Part shown: piece by piece, positions 6,760 to 10,842 of the stretch | How positions within the stretch are numbered: the stretch's first letter is position 1 | How the letters are laid out: the number at the start of each line of letters is the position of its first letter | DNA from: Prolixibacteraceae bacterium UBA6029 | GTDB lineage: Bacteria > Bacteroidota > Bacteroidia > Bacteroidales > Prolixibacteraceae | NCBI GenBank assembly: GCA_002429385.1 | Contig: DIZL01000009.1 | Coordinates: 52,598-63,439 of the forward strand | Length of the DNA stretch: 10,842 nucleotides | Direction: 5' to 3' | Translations under genes and position numbers: made by a program | Notes under the pieces: generated by a model | Databases searched by the model: none | What the model saw: the letters and a program-made list of their open reading frames with translations, nothing else | Told to the model about the DNA's origin: nothing

Positions 6760-7698
6760 ATGGCATCATTGAAAAGTTGGATTAAAGCAGCACGACTGAG
6801 GACATTGCCACTGGCCCTGTCGGGTATACTGATGGGGGCAGCGCTGGCGTATTTCGATGGCGGGTTCAATCTTAAAGTAACCATGCTGGCTATTGTAACG
6901 GCCTTATTTATACAGATCTTCTCCAATTTTGCCAACGATTACGGCGACTCGCAAAAGGGAACCGATAACCACCACCGGGTAGGTCCCAAGCGAACGGTAC
7001 AAAGCGGAGAAATAAGTCCGCGGCAAATGAAAGCGGGAATGATCGTATTAACGGTTCTCAGTCTGGCAACGGGAATATGGCTGGTAGTAGAGGGAACGAA
7101 AGGCCTACAGCTGAATGTGTCTCTGCTTTTCCTGGGTTTCGGAATTGTAGCCCTGATAGCAGCCTATCGCTATACCGCAGGCAGTAATCCTTACGGATAT
7201 GCGGGTTTTGGAGACCTGGCGGTCTTTCTTTTCTTTGGAATATTACCTGTCGCAGGTACCTATTTCCTAAATACGCATCAGATTAATGCTTCGATATTCC
7301 TGCCGGCCATCAGTATCGGACTTTTCAGTACGGGAGTTCTGAACCTGAATAACATGAGGGACATTAAAAACGACCGAAATTCGGGAAAGAATACCATCGT
7401 GGTTCGAATGGGAAGTGCCGGTAGTAAAATCTATCATACTATGCTGATTTCCCTTGGAATGTTGAGTACGGTAATCTATACGATGATCCATCAGAAGGCA
7501 TTGACCCAGTGGATTTTCATTATTGCATTTCCATTATTCATCAGTGACTTGATTCATATTTACCAGATTAAAGAACCCCGTCATCTCGATCCGTACTTAA
7601 AGAAACTTTCCCTGGCTACCTTACTATTCACCCTGCTGTTTGGACTAGGGATTTTGCTGATTCGAGCTTATGTAGTCAGTAATAATTATGGTCTGTGA
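6760..7698 (+). CDS. menA: 1,4-dihydroxy-2-naphthoate polyprenyltransferase MenA
   Basis: This UbiA-superfamily integral membrane prenyltransferase attaches the isoprenoid chain to DHNA, giving demethylmenaquinone, at the inner membrane. The 312-residue protein has the expected eight to nine hydrophobic segments. The two Asp-rich metal/diphosphate motifs are present: NFANDYGDSQKGTDN (56-70) and NMRDIKNDRNSGKNT (198-212). The N-terminal WIKAARLRTLPLAL block and the YTAGSNPYGYAGFGD loop (138-152) are MenA-specific and separate it from UbiA or chlorophyll synthase. The ATG at 6760 places the conserved Trp-Ile-x-Ala-x-Arg block at residues 7-12, as expected. It is the last men gene in the window and follows menB after 108 bases. 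In many Bacteroidota menC and menE would be next, but they are absent here. The stop codon lies in a small inverted repeat. Confidence 0.96.
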   Translation: MASLKSWIKAARLRTLPLALSGILMGAALAYFDGGFNLKVTMLAIVTALFIQIFSNFANDYGDSQKGTDNHHRVGPKRTVQSGEISPRQMKAGMIVLTVLSLATGIWLVVEGTKGLQLNVSLLFLGFGIVALIAAYRYTAGSNPYGYAGFGDLAVFLFFGILPVAGTYFLNTHQINASIFLPAISIGLFSTGVLNLNNMRDIKNDRNSGKNTIVVRMGSAGSKIYHTMLISLGMLSTVIYTMIHQKALTQWIFIIAFPLFISDLIHIYQIKEPRHLDPYLKKLSLATLLFTLLFGLGILLIRAYVVSNNYGL

Positions 7699-7702
7699 CC
7701 AT
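7688..7702 (+). terminator. Small hairpin over the menA stop codon
   Basis: ATGGTC (7688-7693) and GACCAT (7697-7702) form a perfect 6-bp stem with a TGT loop that includes the TGA stop codon. There is no U-run directly after it, only a TTTTGA about 15 bases later. It may weaken readthrough or protect the 3' end, but it is not a classical intrinsic terminator. Confidence 0.25.
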
Positions 7703-7719
7703 CGAGTGTAAATGATGTT

Positions 7720-7751
7720 TTGAGAACTCATGCATCAAATGATTACTTTTG
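7720..7751 (+). promoter_or_regulatory. Bacteroidota-type promoter of the DUF433 gene
   Basis: TTG at 7720-7722 is followed after 21 bases by TACTTTTG (7744-7751), a perfect match to the TAnnTTTG -7 consensus with correct spacing. Transcription should start a few bases downstream, leaving a leader of about ten bases or less before the ATG at 7765. This also argues that the in-frame TTG at 7720 is promoter sequence and not a start codon. Confidence 0.65.
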
Positions 7752-7764
7752 TAAAAAGAAAACT

Positions 7765-7977
7765 ATGGCCGATTATAAAAATATTATACGAAATAACCCG
7801 GATAAGCGAACCGGCAAACCCTGTGTGAGAGATACCAGAATATCAGTGTATGATGTACTTGGATGGTTGTCAACCGGGATGGAAAGTAAAGACATCATTG
7901 CTGAATTTCCTCAATTGACTGAAGAAGATATTACAGCTTGTCAGGATTATGCGGCTGATAATGAACCAAAGATGTAA
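7765..7977 (+). CDS. DUF433 family protein, antitoxin-like
   Basis: This small protein of 70 residues carries a nearly complete DUF433 domain: NPDKRTGKPCVRDTRISV near 10-27 matches the GKPxIRxTRIxV DNA-binding-like signature, followed by a WLSTGMESKDIIAEFPQLTEEDI helix pair and a C-terminal DYAADNE. DUF433 proteins are small winged-helix-like proteins, often paired with a downstream PIN-like (DUF5615) toxin and thought to act as the antitoxin. No toxin follows here: the 82 bases to the next gene have no PIN-like frame. The ATG at 7765 is chosen because it begins right at the domain and lies just after a consensus promoter. A longer TTG-started frame would include that promoter. It may be an orphan antitoxin that regulates in trans, or the remnant of a decayed pair. 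Confidence 0.85.
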   Translation: MADYKNIIRNNPDKRTGKPCVRDTRISVYDVLGWLSTGMESKDIIAEFPQLTEEDITACQDYAADNEPKM

Positions 7978-8059
7978 ACTGCTTGATTAAGTCTCATTAC
8001 TCTTGAGCAGATTCGATTGAGGAATAATAGCCAAGAATACAACCTAAGAACCAACAATC

Positions 8060-9736
8060 ATGAAACGAAGAAATTTTATCCGCACATCAGGAATATCGCT
8101 TGCTGCCTTATTTATGAGCGACACCTTAATGGCTATCAACGCAACATCAAAAAAGAGTGTCATCAACTTCCCCGATGAAGTGAAGGCAGTCATGAATGAT
8201 CAAACAGTCACTCTTTCAAGCCAAGGTCAGAAAGAATGGACTTATCACCAACTGACGGTCAGACTGAATGAAACTGGCCACAGCCTGATAGCTGAGATCC
8301 AGTCGCCTGGGGTAAAGCTAAGTTCTGTTACTTTAAGCTGGAAAATTCCTGCAAGTGCTAATTCGGTAATTATGAATGATCATTGGGAACGCACTTATGG
8401 TGATGTGTCGTGGCACAAGTCGCAGGAAACGGAACTGCTTCCATGGTATTTCATGGAACGTTCAGGAAGTGAAACCAACGGCTTTGGGGTGAAAACTGGA
8501 ACGGATTCGTTCTGTTCCTGGCAGGTTGGCAAGGATTTACTCAGTCTGACGATGGATACCCGTTCAGGCGGAAATGGCGTCCAACTGGGCGACCGGAAAC
8601 TGAAGGCTGCGGAAATTGTTACCCTCAAAAGCAATCCGGGGGAATCACCTTTTCAAACCACGAGAAGATTTACCAAGGTAATGTGCGACAAAGTCAGGAT
8701 GCCGAAACAACCGGTGTATGGAATCAATGACTGGTATTTCACTTATGGAAACAATTCGGAGAAACTCATTCTGGAACATACCAGAATGATGGCTCCAATG
8801 GCTGAAGGATTGATGAACCGTCCATTCTCGGTCATTGATGCGGGATGGTTTAAAGGTCCTTCATTCTCTCCCAACGATGTGTGCTGGGGCAATGACATGA
8901 AAACCCATGACGAGAATTTCAGTGACATGGGTCAACTGGCTGAAAAAATAAGGGGAACGGGCATGCGCCCGGGTATTTGGACCCGACCGCTCTGCGGAAA
9001 CGAGAAAGACCCCAAATCACTAATGTTACCCCTGATCAAAGGGCGGTCAGAAAACAACCCGGTTCTTGACCCTACTATTCCTGAAAATCTGGAACGTATA
9101 AAAAGCTACTTTAAGCTTTACAGGGATTGGACTTATGAGATGGTAAAATTCGATTTCACGACCTTCGACATCCTGGGTAAATGGGGCTTCGAAATGATGA
9201 AAGACAACAGGATGACTGAACCTGGCTGGAGCATGCACGATAGCTCGAGAACCAATGCGGAAATTATCCTTAATATGTATCAGGCCATTCGGGAAGCAGC
9301 CGGAGAAACGTATATCATCGGGTGTAATACGATCAGTCATCTTTCAGCCGGGCTGTTCGAGCTGAACCGTGTAGGCGACGACACTTCGGGCAATGAATGG
9401 GAAAGGACCCGCAAGATGGGAGTCAATACACTCGCATTCCGCGGCGTTCAGCATGGTACATTTTATGCGGCCGATTGTGATTGTGTTGGATTGACTTTAA
9501 AAGTTCCCTGGGTAAAAAACAAGCAATGGATGGAGTTGGTTGCCAAAAGCGGTACACCCTTATTCATCTCGGCACAACCCGATGCAACAGGAGCCGAACA
9601 AAAGGCAACCATCAAGGAATGTTTCCGATTGGCCTCAACAGAAATCCCTGTTGGAGAGCCGCTCGACTGGATGGAAACTGCCTTGCCGAAAGCATGGAAG
9701 CTGAACGGCAAGGTGGAACATTTTGACTGGGATTAA
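8060..9736 (+). CDS. Tat-exported glycoside hydrolase of clan GH-D (alpha-galactosidase-like)
   Basis: This 558-residue protein starts with a twin-arginine-type signal (RRNFIRTSG, residues 3-11, then a hydrophobic stretch to about 25), which points to folded export to the periplasm or cell surface. Residues ~35-210 form a beta-rich N-terminal domain and ~217-530 a TIM barrel. The barrel opens with GINDWYFTYG (221-230). It has the strand VIDAGWF (258-264), GMRPGIWTRP (301-310), the likely nucleophile Asp365 in MVKFDF, and a likely acid/base in VGDDTSG (Asp440 or Asp441), the layout of GH36/GH27 alpha-galactosidases. ADCDCVGL (471-478) follows where a substrate-pocket loop is expected. The chain ends soon after the barrel, so the C-terminal beta-sandwich common in GH36/GH27 is short or missing. 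The exact substrate is not evident. No SusC/SusD genes flank it. Start ATG 8060 is the only one that keeps the signal. Confidence 0.8.
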   Translation: MKRRNFIRTSGISLAALFMSDTLMAINATSKKSVINFPDEVKAVMNDQTVTLSSQGQKEWTYHQLTVRLNETGHSLIAEIQSPGVKLSSVTLSWKIPASANSVIMNDHWERTYGDVSWHKSQETELLPWYFMERSGSETNGFGVKTGTDSFCSWQVGKDLLSLTMDTRSGGNGVQLGDRKLKAAEIVTLKSNPGESPFQTTRRFTKVMCDKVRMPKQPVYGINDWYFTYGNNSEKLILEHTRMMAPMAEGLMNRPFSVIDAGWFKGPSFSPNDVCWGNDMKTHDENFSDMGQLAEKIRGTGMRPGIWTRPLCGNEKDPKSLMLPLIKGRSENNPVLDPTIPENLERIKSYFKLYRDWTYEMVKFDFTTFDILGKWGFEMMKDNRMTEPGWSMHDSSRTNAEIILNMYQAIREAAGETYIIGCNTISHLSAGLFELNRVGDDTSGNEWERTRKMGVNTLAFRGVQHGTFYAADCDCVGLTLKVPWVKNKQWMELVAKSGTPLFISAQPDATGAEQKATIKECFRLASTEIPVGEPLDWMETALPKAWKLNGKVEHFDWD

Positions 9737-9797
9737 ATAATAAAAAATCATAGTGATGGAATAAAATGAGGCCAGGGAAATGCTACATACAATTACT

Positions 9798-9810
9798 ACC
9801 CATTGTGGGT
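9798..9810 (+). terminator. Weak hairpin after the glycoside hydrolase gene
   Basis: ACCCA (9798-9802) and TGGGT (9806-9810) form a 5-bp stem with a TTG loop, followed by TTAACTTTATT. The short stem and broken T-run make it a marginal intrinsic terminator in the 128-base gap before the transporter gene. Confidence 0.3.
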
Positions 9811-9864
9811 TTAACTTTATTCCAATGCTTTTCCCATCTTTGTACGTCCATTTAAGAATTTGCA

Positions 9865-10629
9865 ATGTCCCTATTCAATGAAGTTCTGATTTTCCTTGCA
9901 GCTGTAGCGGCAGGATTCATTAATGCCCTTGCAGGAGGTGGCACTTTGGTTACTTTTCCAGTACTGCTGGCTGTTGGAATCTCGCCGATAGTGGCCAATG
10001 TAACCAATACCGTTGCCCTTGTCCCCGGAACCATTGGTGGCATGTGGTCGCAACGGAAAGATTTTAAGTCCCAATACCAACGTTTATTAAAATTACTGCC
10101 GGTGGCCATTATTGGTGGAGTTTCCGGCGGTCTGCTTATTTTAAATACCAGCGAAAGCGCATTCCGAAGCCTGATTCCATATCTGATTTTAGCAGCGACC
10201 CTGCTATTGGCTGCACAGGTACAGATTAAAAACTGGGTGGTTGCCCACATTGGTCATGCTCATAACGAACAGCACAATCCAATTCTCATGCTGTCGCTGG
10301 TTTTCCTGGCAGCTGTTTATGGCGGTTATTTTGGAGCAGGGCTTGGGGTCATCCTGATGGCTGTTTTGGGATATGTAACCGATGATTCGATGACCCGGCT
10401 GAATTTCCTGAAACAGGCACTGGGCTTTGCCGTCAATCTGGCAGCAGCCATTTATTTTGCCTTCTCCGGGAAAGTAGACTGGATGGTCGCTTTAGTAATG
10501 ATTTTCGGATCACTCGCCGGAGGATTGATCGGCGGAAAACTGGCCGGAAAAATAAAACCCGAGATGCTGCGCTGGATCGTTGTATCTGCCGGACTAATTG
10601 CAGCTACCATTTTCTTCCTGAAAGAATAG
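9865..10629 (+). CDS. TauE/SafE (TSUP) family membrane transporter
   Basis: This 254-residue integral membrane protein of the TSUP family (sulfite exporter TauE/SafE) has the two-fold repeat typical of the family. The first half carries AGFINALAGGGTLVTFPVLL (16-35) and PIVANVTNT (41-49). The second carries YGGYFGAGLGVILMA (152-166) and RLNFLKQ (178-184). About eight hydrophobic segments are visible, and length is normal. TSUP members move small sulfur- or carbon-containing anions such as sulfite, sulfoacetate or related compounds across the inner membrane, and the substrate here cannot be told from the sequence. A central loop is rich in His (128, 131, 133, 137), which could bind metal. The ATG at 9865 gives a short N-terminus before the first membrane helix. 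CATCTTTG at 9835-9842 resembles a -7 promoter element, but no TTG lies 20 bases upstream. Confidence 0.93.
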   Translation: MSLFNEVLIFLAAVAAGFINALAGGGTLVTFPVLLAVGISPIVANVTNTVALVPGTIGGMWSQRKDFKSQYQRLLKLLPVAIIGGVSGGLLILNTSESAFRSLIPYLILAATLLLAAQVQIKNWVVAHIGHAHNEQHNPILMLSLVFLAAVYGGYFGAGLGVILMAVLGYVTDDSMTRLNFLKQALGFAVNLAAAIYFAFSGKVDWMVALVMIFGSLAGGLIGGKLAGKIKPEMLRWIVVSAGLIAATIFFLKE

Positions 10630-10675
10630 AAGTCATGAATACTCTGATTCTTTTAGCTTAATCGTCAACTAACTA

Positions 10676-10842
10676 GGGTCTGCTGAAAAACTCATAATAT
10701 TCAGTGCTTCAATAAAATGACCGCATTAAATTTAAAATAAGTGCAAGGAAATTTGAATTGAAACTGCAATATCCATGCAACGAACTCGTGTCGTGTGCTA
10801 TTCCAAAATACTTCTTCCCTAAAATGCAATGCGCTTCTGCCC
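10676..10842. mobile_element. Probable end of an insertion sequence (partial, cut by the window)
   Basis: GGGTCTGCTGAAAAACTC at 10676-10693 resembles the terminal inverted repeats of the GGGTCTGyTGAAAAA type seen in several transposon families. The opposite end lies outside the window. On the minus strand two frames stay open from the edge to stops at 10709-10711 and 10701-10703, just inside the repeat, where a transposase would end. I cannot identify either as a known transposase. A CTAG sits at the boundary (10673-10676), but a target duplication cannot be confirmed. Confidence 0.45.

Noticed and set aside
7720..7764. TTG-started longer form of the DUF433 protein
   Set aside because: The TTG is the upstream promoter element and the TAnnTTTG element lies inside the extra codons. 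The domain begins at the ATG at 7765.
7978..8059. Remnant of a PIN-like toxin after DUF433
   Set aside because: A short stretch translates to LITLEQIRLRN-like residues, but stops interrupt it and no catalytic Asp pattern of the toxin family is seen.
9852..10250. Minus-strand open frame opposite the TSUP gene
   Set aside because: It is antisense to a clear TauE/SafE protein, with no membrane or domain pattern of its own.

Overview
The window reads as a chromosomal segment of a Bacteroidota bacterium, most likely class Bacteroidia (Marinilabiliales- or Prolixibacteraceae-like, from overall feel and not from any search). The grounds are a Bacteroidota-style men operon whose MenB closely matches the QTGPKVGSFD-type enzyme, a promoter of the TTG-N21-TAnnTTTG kind, few recognisable Shine-Dalgarno sequences, and a GC content that looks moderate. 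No rRNA, tRNA or CRISPR array is visible.

Layout. On the minus strand at 104-544 is a DUF4395 membrane protein. A 252-base divergent spacer follows. Everything from 797 to 10629 is on the plus strand. The first block is a menaquinone (vitamin K2) operon: a hotdog thioesterase (menI-like), isochorismate synthase (menF), menD, then menB and menA. It covers chorismate to isochorismate (MenF), SEPHCHC formation (MenD), ring closure to DHNA-CoA (MenB), thioester hydrolysis (thioesterase) and prenylation (MenA). menC, menE, menH and the methyltransferase are not in the window. After menA come a lone DUF433 antitoxin-like gene with its own promoter, a Tat-signal glycoside hydrolase of the alpha-galactosidase clan, and a TauE/SafE (TSUP) membrane transporter. 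The last ~170 bases look like the end of an insertion sequence.

The notable part is 4026-5826. Here the men operon is interrupted, without loss of reading-frame continuity, by an AT-rich block whose genes overlap each other and menD by 1 to 11 bases. It encodes (1) a 199-residue protein whose motif order matches the AAG/Mpg 3-methyladenine DNA glycosylase family, (2) a compact, catalytically intact pentein of the agmatine/peptidylarginine deiminase family, and (3) a ~115-residue unrecognised segment that runs in frame, with no stop, into the complete menB coding sequence. This looks like a horizontally acquired module inserted between menD and menB. Either MenB is now a chimera or it is translated from its old internal start at 5827. 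The AAG-like plus deiminase pair is the best candidate here for an undescribed system. Its function is not known from the sequence.
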